Source: an uncultured Lachnospiraceae bacterium
GTDB lineage: Bacteria > Bacillota > Clostridia > Lachnospirales > Lachnospiraceae
Assembly: GCA_910577785.1 (NCBI GenBank)
Contig: CAJTNT010000039.1
Location: forward strand, 1-37,666
Direction: 5' to 3'
DNA: 37,666 nt
Both the position numbers and the translations under genes were made by a program. The first letter of the stretch is position 1, and each line of letters starts with the position of its first letter. A model generated the notes under the pieces. That model worked only from the letters and a program-made list of their open reading frames with translations, was not told the origin of the DNA and ran no database searches. Of the stretch, positions 16,946 through 27,100 are shown piece after piece.

Positions 16946-17608
16946 TTACTCCTTTGCGCTCTCTAAACGGTAGCCCAGCTTAGGGATGGTCACCAGCTTC
17001 TCTCTGAGGTTCAGCTTCTTGCGGAGCTGCTGGATATGGATATCAATCGTACGGCTTTCCCCTTCATACTCAAAGCCCCAGACTGCCGCCAGCAGCCTGT
17101 CCCGGGATATCGCCACATCCTTGTGCTGGATGAAGAAAACTAGCACCTCAAATTCCTTGGGGGTCAGGTAGATGTCCTTGCCGGCGTATTTGCAGGTATG
17201 TTCTTCCACATTGACGGATATGTCGCCATATTGATAGACATTCTCTGTGCGCTTTACCCGCCGCAGGATGACTTCAATCCTGGCCAAAAGCTCCATGGCC
17301 TCAAAGGGCTTCACAATATAGTCTTCCGCACCCAGGCGGAGGCCGCGCACCTTGTCCGTCAGTTCCTGCTTGGCTGTAATAAAAATTACGGGAACCTGCG
17401 TATTTGTACGCTTCTGCATAATCTCAAAGCCGCTCATGCCTGGCAGCATCACATCCAGCAGCACCAAGTCAAAATTCCCATGCTCCATTTTCTCAAAAGC
17501 CTCCGTGCCGTTGGCGCACACCACGCCTTCGTAGCCGCCGATTGCCACCGTAGCCTCTACCAGCTTTGCGATATTGGGATCGTCTTCTGCAATTAAGATT
17601 TTTATCAT
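16946..17608 (-). CDS. OmpR-family response regulator
   Basis: Response regulator of 220 residues: acidic pair D9-D10, phosphorylated D52 (LLDVMLP), K100 (IVKPFE), then a winged-helix domain (LTPKEFEVLVFF, WGFEYEGESRTIDIHIQQLRKKL). AAGGAA precedes the ATG. First gene of a three-gene operon with the kinase and the repeat protein. The regulon cannot be told from sequence. Confidence 0.92.
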   Translation of the reverse strand: MIKILIAEDDPNIAKLVEATVAIGGYEGVVCANGTEAFEKMEHGNFDLVLLDVMLPGMSGFEIMQKRTNTQVPVIFITAKQELTDKVRGLRLGAEDYIVKPFEAMELLARIEVILRRVKRTENVYQYGDISVNVEEHTCKYAGKDIYLTPKEFEVLVFFIQHKDVAISRDRLLAAVWGFEYEGESRTIDIHIQQLRKKLNLREKLVTIPKLGYRLESAKE

Positions 17609-17717
17609 TTCGAACCATTCCTTTCAAGCCTCATCTCTTTGTGCCATATGTCCTCATTTTTCTTAACTTGCCAAATCCATACCAGAAACTCTCTTTCTCT
17701 CCACTTCCAAAACCTAC

Positions 17718-18392
17718 TTAAATATCCTCAATCTGCCAGTCAATCGGCTCTACGCCATTGGCCTGCAGGAATTCATTGGCCTTGCTGAAATGCCTGCATC
17801 CGAAGAAGCCCCGATAGGCCGAAAGGGGGCTTGGGTGGGGCGCCTTGAGGATTTGGTGCCTGGGGTTGGTCAGCATGGGGATTTTGCTTTGGGCAGGCTT
17901 GCCCCAGAGCATATACACCACTGGCCTGTCCTGGGCATTTACTGCCTGGATGATAGCGTCCGTAAACTGCTCCCAGCCCTGCCCCTTGTGGGAATTGGCC
18001 TGGTGGGCGCGTACAGTGAGGACCGTATTCAGCATCAATACGCCTTGCTCAGCCCATTTCACCAGATAGCCGTTGTTGGGGATCCGACAGCCCAAGTCAT
18101 CGTGGAGTTCCTGATAAATATTCACCAGCGAGGGGGGCGCCTCTACCTCTGGCTTTACAGAAAAGCAGAGGCCATGCGCCTGCCCGGCATTGTGGTAAGG
18201 ATCCTGCCCCAGGATCAGCACCTTGACCTTACTTAAAGGGGTCAGGTGCAGGGCATTGAAAATATCATCTGCCGGCGGGTAGATGACGCGAGTGTTGTAT
18301 TCTTCTTTCACAAAAGCATAGAGTTTGCTGTAATAGGGCTTCTTAAATTCACTGCCGACAGCCTCCAGCCAGTCATTCTGTATCATTCCCAT
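17718..18392 (-). CDS. ung: Uracil-DNA glycosylase
   Basis: Family 1 UDG, removing uracil from DNA to start base-excision repair. The 224-residue product has the water-activating motif GQDPYHN (62-68, catalytic Asp64), the uracil-specificity region LLNTVLTV (about 119-127) and the DNA-intercalation loop HPSPLSAYRGF (186-196). AAGGAG lies before the ATG at 18392. It follows hisF by 43 bases on the same strand, so it may be read from the his transcript, but there is no functional link. Confidence 0.97.
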   Translation of the reverse strand: MGMIQNDWLEAVGSEFKKPYYSKLYAFVKEEYNTRVIYPPADDIFNALHLTPLSKVKVLILGQDPYHNAGQAHGLCFSVKPEVEAPPSLVNIYQELHDDLGCRIPNNGYLVKWAEQGVLMLNTVLTVRAHQANSHKGQGWEQFTDAIIQAVNAQDRPVVYMLWGKPAQSKIPMLTNPRHQILKAPHPSPLSAYRGFFGCRHFSKANEFLQANGVEPIDWQIEDI

Positions 18393-18435
18393 ATCGTTAT
18401 GCTCCTTTCTTTGGTACTTCCAAGCTCAATCGCGC

Positions 18436-19194
18436 CTATATCCTCACAGGCACGCCTTTTTCGCTTAAATATCTCTTTAAGTCCATAATCTCCAGCTCTT
18501 TGTAATGGAACAGGGAAGCCGCCAGGGCTGCGTCTGCCCCGCCTTCCGTCAGCGCTTCACAGAAATGCTCCTTTGTCCCTGCCCCGCCTGAGGCGATCAC
18601 TGGGATGGACACGCTGTCTGCGATGGCTCTTGTCAGTTGCAGGTCATAGCCATTCTTGGTGCCGTCGCAGTCCATGCTGGTCAGCAGGATTTCCCCGGCT
18701 CCCAGCCTGTCCGCGCGGGCTGCCCATTCTACGGCGTCCAGCCCGGTATCAATGCGGCCTCCATTTTTATATACGTTCCAGCCGCCGTCTGCACGGCGTT
18801 TTGCGTCTATGGCCACAACTACGCATTGGCTGCCGAACTTGTCCGCCGCATCGGAAATCAGCTCTGGGGTGTTGATGGCCGAAGAATTGATCGAAATTTT
18901 ATCTGCTCCTTCGCGGAGCAGCGCCTTAAAATCTTCTACCGTGCGGATGCCGCCGCCCACCGTAAAAGGGATAAATACCGTCTCCGCCACCCTGCGCACC
19001 ATATCTACTACCGTATCCCTGGCGTCTGAGGAAGCCGTAATGTCCAGAAATACCACTTCATCCGCTCCTGCCTTGTCATAGGCAGCCGCTACCGCCACCG
19101 GATCGCCTGCATCTTTGAGGTTCACAAAATTAATCCCCTTTACCACCCGTCCATTGTGTACATCCAGGCATGGGATAATCCTCTTCGTAAACAT
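18436..19194 (-). CDS. hisF: Imidazole glycerol phosphate synthase, cyclase subunit
   Basis: HisF closes the imidazole ring in histidine synthesis, using ammonia from HisH. The 252-residue TIM barrel has the catalytic pair D11 (IPCLDVHNGRVVKG) and D130 (VVVAIDAKR), and the phosphate loops TVGGGIRT and ASGGAG. GGGAG precedes the ATG. It is 49 bases after hisH, giving a complete HisFH synthase. Other his genes are not in the window. Confidence 0.97.
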   Translation of the reverse strand: MFTKRIIPCLDVHNGRVVKGINFVNLKDAGDPVAVAAAYDKAGADEVVFLDITASSDARDTVVDMVRRVAETVFIPFTVGGGIRTVEDFKALLREGADKISINSSAINTPELISDAADKFGSQCVVVAIDAKRRADGGWNVYKNGGRIDTGLDAVEWAARADRLGAGEILLTSMDCDGTKNGYDLQLTRAIADSVSIPVIASGGAGTKEHFCEALTEGGADAALAASLFHYKELEIMDLKRYLSEKGVPVRI

Positions 19195-19243
19195 AACTGC
19201 TCCCTTCTGTCACTATCGCGCCAGATTTATCTGACGTTTTGTT

Positions 19244-19846
19244 TCATCCCGCAAAGTTCTTAAGGATTTGCAGGCCTACGCCGCTGCTCTTTTCCGGATG
19301 GAACTGGCAGGCAAAAACATTCCCCTGTTCTACGGAAGCATGGATCTCTGTCCCATATTCCGTGGATGCCTTTACGATCCCCTCGTCTGCCGCTTTTAAA
19401 TAATAAGAGTGTACGAAATACACAAATGCGCCTTCCCCCACTCCCGCAAACAGCCTCCCGCCATTCTGCAGATGCAGGCTGTTCCATCCGATATGGGGGA
19501 TTTTCAGCCCCTCCCTGTCGGGAATCCGAAGGATTTGCCCATCCAGGATATGCAGTCCCTCCACGCCGCCGCTTTCCTCACTTCCTTCAAACAGCAGCTG
19601 CAGGCCTAAGCAAATCCCCAGCAGTGGGGTTTCCTGCGCCACGGCCTCACGGATGACCTGTTCCAGTCCATACCGCCTAAGCTGTCCCATCGCTTCCCCA
19701 AAAGCGCCTACGCCTGGGAGGATTACCTTGTCGGCTGCCAGGATTTCCCTGTAATCCCTGGTGATCCTGCTTTCCTCTCCCAGAAATGCCAGCGCTTTCT
19801 GTACGCTCTTTAAATTCCCTGCATCATAGTCTATAATCGCTATCAT
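19244..19846 (-). CDS. hisH: Imidazole glycerol phosphate synthase, glutaminase subunit
   Basis: HisH is the class I glutamine amidotransferase that feeds ammonia to HisF. The 200-residue product has the nucleophile C79 in GICLGLQLL, the His183/Glu185 pair in QFHPEKSS and the oxyanion region GVGAFGEAM (45-53). AGAGGT precedes the ATG. First of the short run hisH-hisF-ung; no attenuator or T-box is visible in the 50 bases between it and the terminator upstream. Confidence 0.96.
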   Translation of the reverse strand: MIAIIDYDAGNLKSVQKALAFLGEESRITRDYREILAADKVILPGVGAFGEAMGQLRRYGLEQVIREAVAQETPLLGICLGLQLLFEGSEESGGVEGLHILDGQILRIPDREGLKIPHIGWNSLHLQNGGRLFAGVGEGAFVYFVHSYYLKAADEGIVKASTEYGTEIHASVEQGNVFACQFHPEKSSGVGLQILKNFAG

Positions 19847-19894
19847 TCTCTACCTCTGTCTGCTGCAGCCCAGCACGCTGGCCTGCCTTCTTTG

Positions 19895-19928
19895 AAAAAG
19901 GCTGCTTCACAGACTCTGAAGCAGCCTT
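19895..19928 (-). terminator. Rho-independent terminator after the 487-residue protein gene
   Basis: On the minus strand AAGGCTGCTTCA (19928-19917) pairs perfectly with its complement (19909-19898) around a 7-base loop and runs into TTTTTC. It separates the upstream gene from hisH. Confidence 0.9.
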
Positions 19929-19995
19929 GCTGCGGTATTATCTGTTACGATTCCTCATACCGCCGTACGCATCCATTCTTCCTTGGGCAAAACAA

Positions 19996-21459
19996 TTAAC
20001 GTATCAGCCCCAGGTTATCAATCACTTCATACACCGTATAGGTATATTCTTCTTTATCCCGGATATTATACAATTCCCTGGCTTCCTCAAGCCCCATATT
20101 GTAATTCTTCTTCAGGGCTTTCTCGATCTGGGCCAGCATCTCTTCATATTCCGCCTCTGCGCCTGCTTCTGCCGCAGCGGCTGCATTGATGTCATAACGC
20201 CCTACGCCGCATACCAAGGAGTTTAAGGCCTCCACATACAGGCCATATCTCTGGTAAGACTTATAGTTGGCAACCTGCTGGTGCAGATAAGAGGCAATCC
20301 TCGCCCGGTTATATAAATCCTCGTCCGCCTTACGGATTTTGGAATTGCGCCCCAGGCTATCATACGCGCTTATGTAGTCGCCCTCATCATAATACTCTTT
20401 TGCCTCAGCAACACTCGTGGTATAGCCTACCTGGCTGGCGCCCAGATAAATCAGCACGACCAGCGACACTCCCACCAGGGTAATCAGGATGACCGGCATC
20501 TTCGGCAGCGGCTTGCTCTTCTCCACCACCTTGGGTTCCTTCGGCTTCTTTTCCTTCTTGGGCTTTGCCTGCTTCTCCTTGGCCTTCTGCGCCTTCTTCT
20601 CCGCCTTCTCCTTGGCCTTCTGCGCCTTCTTCTCTGCCTTTTCCCGCTTCTTGCGGTCCTTTTCGCTCTCGCCCGGCGCCTCCTTCTGTTCCAGTTCCTT
20701 CAGGATATCCAGGTTCTCATCCGAAATATTATCAATATCGCCAATTTCGGGGATCGTGCCTTCAAACTCTTCTTCCTCTTCGTCATCCTCACCGAAAAGG
20801 GCGATTGCCAGCCTCTGGAAAAAGCCCTTTTTCTCACCCTCTTCCTTGGAAGCCTTTTTCGCCTTTTTCGCCTTCTTCCCGCTGCCGGCAGCGCTGTCCT
20901 CCTCACTGTATTCTGGGAAATCCTCATCTTCTTCGCCGCCCAAATCCAATTCGTCCATTTCCCGTGCCAGTTCTGCCGCCATCGAATCCAGCTCATCTTT
21001 GGGAGGATCCTCCTCTCCTAGGCCAAATCCATCTGCGTCAGGCTCTTCCGCTTCGGCGTCCCCAAATCCGTCTCCAACCTCATCCCCCAGATCAAAGCTG
21101 TCCAGGCTGTCATCGCCGCCCAAGCCGGAAAGCAGGCTGTCCAGGCCGCCGTCTGCATCAGACGCTCCATAGCTGTCTTCCCCGCCCATGGTATTAACCA
21201 TGAATTCCTGGCCGTCCTCACCCGCTTTGTCCTTCGCGTTACTGACAATATTGTCAATCTCATCTAGGTTAAAACCCATATCGGAATCCGGATCAGGCGT
21301 TTCCGGGGAGCCAGACAGGCTTTTCTCAAATGCCTTCAAGAAATCATCATCTTCCGCCGTACTGCCAAAATCAAATAGCCCGTCGTCTTCCTTACTGTCT
21401 TCTGGACTGTCCTCCACTCCCCGCAGCAATCTGTCCAGGTAATCTTCTCTCTCGTTCAA
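19996..21459 (-). CDS. Acidic/lysine-rich single-pass membrane protein, unknown function
   Basis: No named family. The protein has four parts: a very acidic, Gly/Ser/Asp-rich cytoplasmic region (about 1-190) with repeated D-x-L-L/DDSLDSF patterns; mixed Lys and Glu tracts (about 195-320) including two KAEKKAQKAKE units; one membrane helix (about 321-342); and a 145-residue extracytoplasmic helical domain with TPR-like character (EAKEYYDEGDYISAYDSLG). The frame opens at a GTG (21468), but that codon overlaps the GGAGGTG ribosome binding site, so the TTG at 21459 (SLNERED reading from Leu to fMet) is the likely start, giving 487 residues. A monocistronic unit, bounded downstream by a strong terminator. 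The architecture suggests a scaffold at the membrane; this is inference. Confidence 0.72.
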   Translation of the reverse strand: MNEREDYLDRLLRGVEDSPEDSKEDDGLFDFGSTAEDDDFLKAFEKSLSGSPETPDPDSDMGFNLDEIDNIVSNAKDKAGEDGQEFMVNTMGGEDSYGASDADGGLDSLLSGLGGDDSLDSFDLGDEVGDGFGDAEAEEPDADGFGLGEEDPPKDELDSMAAELAREMDELDLGGEEDEDFPEYSEEDSAAGSGKKAKKAKKASKEEGEKKGFFQRLAIALFGEDDEEEEEFEGTIPEIGDIDNISDENLDILKELEQKEAPGESEKDRKKREKAEKKAQKAKEKAEKKAQKAKEKQAKPKKEKKPKEPKVVEKSKPLPKMPVILITLVGVSLVVLIYLGASQVGYTTSVAEAKEYYDEGDYISAYDSLGRNSKIRKADEDLYNRARIASYLHQQVANYKSYQRYGLYVEALNSLVCGVGRYDINAAAAAEAGAEAEYEEMLAQIEKALKKNYNMGLEEARELYNIRDKEEYTYTVYEVIDNLGLIR

Positions 21460-21556
21460 AGATCCCACCTCCGGTGCTTAATTCAATGTTTTATTACCAT
21501 ACTCTTATACAGTATATCATACAATCAGCAAATAAACAATTTATTTTCTGATTTCC

Positions 21557-22921
21557 TTAATTTTTAAAGCTGTGCACTGGGGCAGGGATCCTGCCGCCCC
21601 GGTTGATAAACCTGTCGCATTTGTAAGGATTTACCGGCATAATCGGCGCATGGCCCAGCAGCCCGCCAAATTCCACAGTTTCGCCTACGCCTTTGCCAAT
21701 CACCGGCACCAGCCGCACCGCCGTGGTCTTCTGGTTGATCATGCCTATGGCCATTTCATCTGCAATGATTCCGGAAATTGTAGCTGGGGAGATATCGCCA
21801 GGGATGGCAATCATATCCAGCCCTACCGAACAGACACAGGTCATAGCCTCTAATTTTTCCAGAGTCAGCGCACCCGCCTCCACTGCGTCAATCATGCCCT
21901 GATCCTCGCTGACTGGGATAAAGGCGCCGCTTAAGCCGCCCACATAGGAAGAGGCCATGATGCCTCCCTTTTTCACCTGGTCATTGAGCAATGCGAGCGC
22001 CGCCGTCGTCCCTGGCGCACCGGCGTACTCAAGGCCAATTTCCTGCAGGATCTCAGCCACGGAATCGCCCACTGCCGGGGTCGGCGCAAGGGACAGGTCA
22101 ATAATGCCAAAGGGGATGCCCATCCGCCTGCTAGCCTCCTGTGCCACCAGCTGGCCGACGCGGGTAATCTTAAAGGCTGTCTTCTTAATCGTCTCACAGA
22201 GCAGCTCAAAGCCGCCGCCACGGACAGATTCCAGCGCCTTTTTAACCACGCCTGGCCCCGATACGCCCACATTGATAATAGCGTCTTCTTCTGTTACCCC
22301 ATGGAAGGCGCCTGCCATAAAGGGGTTGTCATCCGGCGCATTACAGAAGACGACCAGCTTGGCGCAGCCCAGGGAATCACGTTCCTGAGTGAGTTCCGCC
22401 GTCTTATGGACAATTTCCCCCATCAGCTTTACCGCATCCATGTCAATGCCTGTCTTGGTAGAGCCTACGTTGACGGAACTGCAGACGCGCTCTGTCTCCG
22501 CCAGCGCCTGGGGGATGGAGCAGATCAGGTTCCTGTCGCCCCTTGTCATGCCTTTGGAAACCAGGGCGGAATACCCGCCGATAAAATTAACGCCTACCGT
22601 CTTGGCCGCACGGTCCAGAGTCCTGGCAATCGTCACAAAATCTTCGGGAGACTTACAGGCCGCCTGGCCGACAAGGGCAATGGGGGTGACAGAAATCCGC
22701 TTATTGACAATGGGGATGCGGTAGCTATGCTCAATCGCTTCCCCGGTCTTCACCAAGTCGGCGGCTATCGTCGTAATCTTTTGGTAAATCTTTCGGTTTA
22801 ATTCCTGCAAATCAGAGTCTATGCAGTCTAACAGGCTGATCCCCAGGGTGATCGTGCGCACGTCAAGGTTTTCCTGTTCTATCATTTGGTTGGTTTCTTT
22901 TACTTCCCAGATATTTATCAT
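21557..22921 (-). CDS. PFL-family protein, UPF0210 (DUF711)
   Basis: Member of the UPF0210/DUF711 family of unknown biochemical role, 454 residues, the full family length. The conserved ITLGISLLDCIDSDL start, GGYSALVSKGMTRGD, VNVGSTKTGIDMDAV, SVGLDMIAIPGD and C-terminal GLLGHAPIMPVN are visible. AAGGAG lies before the ATG at 22921. The ACT-domain gene is 11 bases upstream; this pairing is conserved in many bacteria and implies a small-molecule-regulated function. Confidence 0.9.
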   Translation of the reverse strand: MINIWEVKETNQMIEQENLDVRTITLGISLLDCIDSDLQELNRKIYQKITTIAADLVKTGEAIEHSYRIPIVNKRISVTPIALVGQAACKSPEDFVTIARTLDRAAKTVGVNFIGGYSALVSKGMTRGDRNLICSIPQALAETERVCSSVNVGSTKTGIDMDAVKLMGEIVHKTAELTQERDSLGCAKLVVFCNAPDDNPFMAGAFHGVTEEDAIINVGVSGPGVVKKALESVRGGGFELLCETIKKTAFKITRVGQLVAQEASRRMGIPFGIIDLSLAPTPAVGDSVAEILQEIGLEYAGAPGTTAALALLNDQVKKGGIMASSYVGGLSGAFIPVSEDQGMIDAVEAGALTLEKLEAMTCVCSVGLDMIAIPGDISPATISGIIADEMAIGMINQKTTAVRLVPVIGKGVGETVEFGGLLGHAPIMPVNPYKCDRFINRGGRIPAPVHSFKN

Positions 22922-22932
22922 AATGCGGCTCC

Positions 22933-23205
22933 TTAAATTCTATGCATTTTTTGGAAAATTTCTTCCCTCTGGCATTTGATGGATACGCCAATTTCCTCAC
23001 CCAGCTGCTCCAATTCTTTGGCGCACTGTGCAAATGGCTGGTCAGCCCCGCCCATATCGGCAATCATCATCATATTGAAAAAATCCTGTACAATGGTCTG
23101 GCTGATATCCAGCACATTGATCTGGTGGCTGGCAAGATAGGTGCATACTTTCGCAATGATGCCTACCGTATCTTTGCCTACGACAGTAATAATTGTTTTA
23201 TCCAT
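22933..23205 (-). CDS. ACT domain protein, UPF0237
   Basis: A 90-residue stand-alone ACT domain (MDKTIITVVGKDTVGIIAKVC, then IADMGG). Such proteins bind small ligands, often amino acids, and this subfamily travels with UPF0210. AAAGGA precedes the ATG. It is followed at once by the PFL gene. The 116-bp gap upstream (23206-23321) has no visible gene. Confidence 0.92.
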   Translation of the reverse strand: MDKTIITVVGKDTVGIIAKVCTYLASHQINVLDISQTIVQDFFNMMMIADMGGADQPFAQCAKELEQLGEEIGVSIKCQREEIFQKMHRI

Positions 23206-23321
23206 GATTCTTGGGTCCTTTCTTAAATGGTGTAAAGGCCTTCTCTAGGAGCCTTTCAGGGGGTGGGTGGTACTTCTGTTTGGGGGGTGGCGAACGGACG
23301 CTAGTTCAGGCAGGCCATCCC

Positions 23322-24119
23322 CTAAAATTCTATAAGTTCGGAAACGGAGTCGCGCCGGGCAATACGGATGGGGAAATCATCCGCATGGTACGGCGTGTCC
23401 GCCATATCAACCTCCAGGCGTACCGTTTCATATGCCAGCGCCTCATAATTGTTCTCTTGGCTCAGATGCCCCAGCATTACGGCTCGGAATCCATCGTGGA
23501 GGACTTCATTGAGCAGGCGGCCAGAGTCTTCATTCGACAGATGGCCCCGGGTTCCAAGGATGCGCTGCTTCAGGTAATAGGGATAGCTGCCGGCCTGAAG
23601 CATATGTATGTCATGGTTCGCTTCAAGGAAGAGGACGTCCAGATCCTGCAGCTGCTGGATTAAATCATCGCCATACGTTCCCAAGTCTGTGATGACAGCC
23701 ATGGATTTGGCGCCGCTGCGCAGGCGGTAGGCCGTGGGCTGGGCGGCATCATGGGAAATTGGGAGGGGCGTTACCGTAATGTCTCCGATCTGAAAATCCT
23801 GCCAGGGGGTTATTTCATGAAACAAACCTTCTGGCAGCTTTCCCAGAGCCTTGCAGGATGTTATGGCTTCTAGGGTGCCTGGGGTAGCGTAAATTGGGAG
23901 GCCGTATTTCCTGGATATCACGCCAAGCCCGCTGATATGGTCAGAGTGTTCATGGGTGATTAGGATCCCATGGATTTCTTCTGGTTTACGTCCAATTGCC
24001 TGCAGGCCCTGGGTGACGCGCCTGCCGCTGACGCCTGTGTCAATCAGGAGGCTGGTGGTATCCGAGCCTGCGAAAATACAGTTCCCGCTGCTTCCGCTGG
24101 CTATACTGCCCAGAATCAT
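23322..24119 (-). CDS. MBL-fold metallo-hydrolase, YycJ-like
   Basis: Metallo-beta-lactamase fold hydrolase of 265 residues. The metal motif THEHSDHISG (55-64) is intact, with further ligands in PISHDAAQ and LEANHDIHML and C-terminal GHLSQENN. The pattern SIASGSSGNC at the start is typical of YycJ/WalJ-type proteins, 5'-exonuclease-like hydrolases. There is no WalKR pair in the window. The ATG overlaps the CoaE-FtsA gene stop by four bases (ATGA), so it is the last gene of that unit and is probably cotranslated. Confidence 0.88.
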   Translation of the reverse strand: MILGSIASGSSGNCIFAGSDTTSLLIDTGVSGRRVTQGLQAIGRKPEEIHGILITHEHSDHISGLGVISRKYGLPIYATPGTLEAITSCKALGKLPEGLFHEITPWQDFQIGDITVTPLPISHDAAQPTAYRLRSGAKSMAVITDLGTYGDDLIQQLQDLDVLFLEANHDIHMLQAGSYPYYLKQRILGTRGHLSNEDSGRLLNEVLHDGFRAVMLGHLSQENNYEALAYETVRLEVDMADTPYHADDFPIRIARRDSVSELIEF

Positions 24120-27100
24120 AAACTTTCACCCTCCCAGTAAATCTCAAGTGTGTCGCCAGCATGCAGTGGAGCCGTATAGGTGGGTTCCTCCCCATTCAGG
24201 CGCATGGCCACAGAACGCCCCTTGCTCTCATTGAGGTTAAAGCCTATGGCGTCAAAAGCATCCACGAAAATATAGGATTTCTTACCCTTTAAGGTAACGG
24301 GACTGCCATTGACCACAATCTCCAAAACAGAACCTTCCGGTTTCCTGTCCTTCCAGCCGGTTTCTCCCTGGCGGCTGTCCGCATGGGTCTTCCTGCCCGC
24401 AGCTTGCCCTGCGGCTTCCCAATTTGCATTCTGATAAGCATTTCCCTTCTCTGTGCCTTCCCCTCCTGTATCCAGAGCGCCATCTCCAAACCTATCCTTC
24501 CCGAAAGATCCTTTCCCTGTTCCTTCCCCATCTGGATCTGAATAACTCTTTCCATATCTTTCCCTCCGGGAATCTCCCGTCCCAAAAGATGCCTCTCTTA
24601 TCTCTTGATTGCCGTTTCCATATCTTTCCCTCCGGGAATCTCCCGTCCCAAAAGATGCCTCTCTTATCTCTTGATTGCCATTTCCATATCTTTCCCTATG
24701 GGAATCTTCTTTCCCTCTGGCATTCGCCGTTCCTAAGAATTCCTTTCCTATATCGGAAGCGCTGTTTCCAAAATCTTCTCTCCCCTGATAATTCTTCGTC
24801 TCTAAGAACTCCTCTCCCATATCGGAAGCGCTGTTTCCAAAACCTTCTCTCCCCTGATAATTCTTCGTCCCTAAGAACTCTTCTCCCATATCGGAAAAGC
24901 CGTTTCCTTCATTTCCTGTATCAACAGATCCATTCCTGGAATCTTCTTCCATATCCCGGCGGCTCTGTCCCACAAATTCCTCATGGGCATACCCTTCCCC
25001 CAGGAAACCATCTTCTCTGAAAGCAGCTTCCTCTTCCTGGATATTTTCTTCCCCTTCTGGGAATGCCGGCTGTTCCTGTCTGTGCCATTCGACAAAAAAA
25101 TTGCCATAGAGAGGCGTATCCAGCTCTGCCTGCTTGCCATTGACCTGGATATCCATAACGGTCTCTGGCTCTATCTCTAAATAGACCAGAAGCTGCGCTA
25201 CTGTATAATAGCTATGGATTTTAATCTTATCATTCTCCTGGATTTCATATTCTGGGGGCACAATGTCGCCGTCCGCCTCCACATATTTGGGGCAGGAAAT
25301 TTTTTCCCCATTCACCTGGAAGGTCAGCCCGTTTTCATCATATTCCTCCAAATCTGCAACATGGCAGACAAATATCTGTTCCATTGAGGCTATCGTAAGG
25401 GCAATCTCGCTGTTGGGAAGCAGCGGGTCATTCAGGCTGCGCTCCTCGCCATTGACCAGTACGGCTGCAGCCGCGATCGGTTCCCCGCCAACAATACGCC
25501 GTTTGCCGTTTACCGTAAAGCGCAGTTCCTTCCCCTTCCCTGGGAAGAGCTGCTCATTGGTAAAGCCCGCCTGCAGCGCGGCGTCCAGGATAGTCAGCTT
25601 GTCATTGTCATACAGCTTAATCCGCTCGCCATTTAGCCACACAAAGATAAAGTTATTCCGCTGGAGGTAATAGCTTAAGCAGATGCCGATCGGCGTTACC
25701 AGCAGGGGATCTTTCTTTATTTCCGGCTGCTCAAAATGGATTTCCTGCAGCACTTCTTCCCCACGGAGGGCAACGCGTTCCTTGGGCAGTTCCAGCTCTG
25801 TGGCCAGGCGCTCAATAAAGCCATGGACTTTTCCGCCGCCCCCTACCACAAAGGTAGCGCTTACGGTGGAACCGCCGTTCAGTTCCTTGATTTTGCCCGC
25901 AACGTCCTGCGTCAGCTTCTCTACCAGAGGGTTCATCAGCTCCCATACCTCTTCCGCCGTTACCGTATGGCGAAGCATCATTATGTCCTGGTATTCAATC
26001 TCCTGTTCCGTGGTGGAGCTTACCTTGATGTGCTCTGCCGTCTTAAAATCCACCAGGAAATGCTGCACCAGCATCTCTGTAATCTCATCCCCGGCGCTGG
26101 GAATCATGCCATAAGCAATAATACTGCCGTCACGGGTAATCGAAATGTCGCTGGTGCCCGCCCCCACATCCACTAGGGCGATATTCAGCATGCGGAAAGC
26201 CTCGGGAATGGCTACGCTGATGGCCGCAATCGGCTCCAAGGTAAGGCTTGCCACCTTCAGCCCCGCCAGCTCCACAGAGGAGTACAGCCCTTCCACTACA
26301 TCCTCCGGCAGGAAAGTCACAATGATATCCTCGCTGATGGACTGCGCCTTGTGGCCTTCCAGGTTGGACAGGGGATCGCCGTTCAGATAATATTTGACAA
26401 TGGAATATCCCACACAGTAAAACTTGAGGTTTGTATCATTGCTCTCATTTAAAATCTGCTGCGCTTTTTCAATCCCCAGAAGATCCAGGGTATGCACATC
26501 GTCCTCGGATACGACTGCTTCTTCTGGCAGCACATATTCTATGGTTGTGGCGATGGTCTCCAGCACACGCCCTGCGGCTGCGATGCATACCTCTTCCAGG
26601 GTCATGTCCAGCTGTTCTTCCAGCACTGTCTTCACAGCATTGACGGTACGCGCCACCCGGCCAATGTCATGGATCTGGCCGTCCAGCATGGAACGCGTCT
26701 CATGCTCCCGCATAAACTGTGCAAGCACATAGAAGGCGTCCTCTTCCTTATAGCCTACCGTCCCCACCACGTTGCGGGTACCGATATCCAGGCCAAATAC
26801 CAGCGGCACGTCATTGCGAATCTGCTTGCCACGGCCAGATTTGCCCTTATTCTTGATTACCTGCGCCACTTGGTAAAAAGCTTCCTCCCGGGTGCCGTTA
26901 TTGTCGATCACCACCTGGCAGCTCCTGCGGTACATGCGCTCAGAAATCTGAGCCGCAAAAATCTGCTGGATTTTCTCCCGCGAATAGCCCCTCGCCCGCA
27001 TCAGGCGTTTGCGCCTCAGCTCTTCAGAGGCATAGATATACCACAGCTCATCACAGATTTTATCATATTGATCCTCAATTAAGAGGGCGCTTTCGATTAC

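Noticed and set aside
19847..19995. T-box or his leader upstream of hisH
   Set aside because: The hairpin there is a terminator of the upstream gene with its T-run toward hisH; no specifier loop or T-box core sequence is visible.
20489..21197. Long plus-strand frames rich in Ser, Pro and Phe opposite the 487-residue protein
   Set aside because: They are the antisense of Asp/Glu/Lys-rich codons; no ribosome binding site and no family features.
24554..24902. Regular 66/69-bp repeats considered as a CRISPR array
   Set aside because: Copies are directly adjacent with no variable spacers and lie in frame inside a coding sequence.
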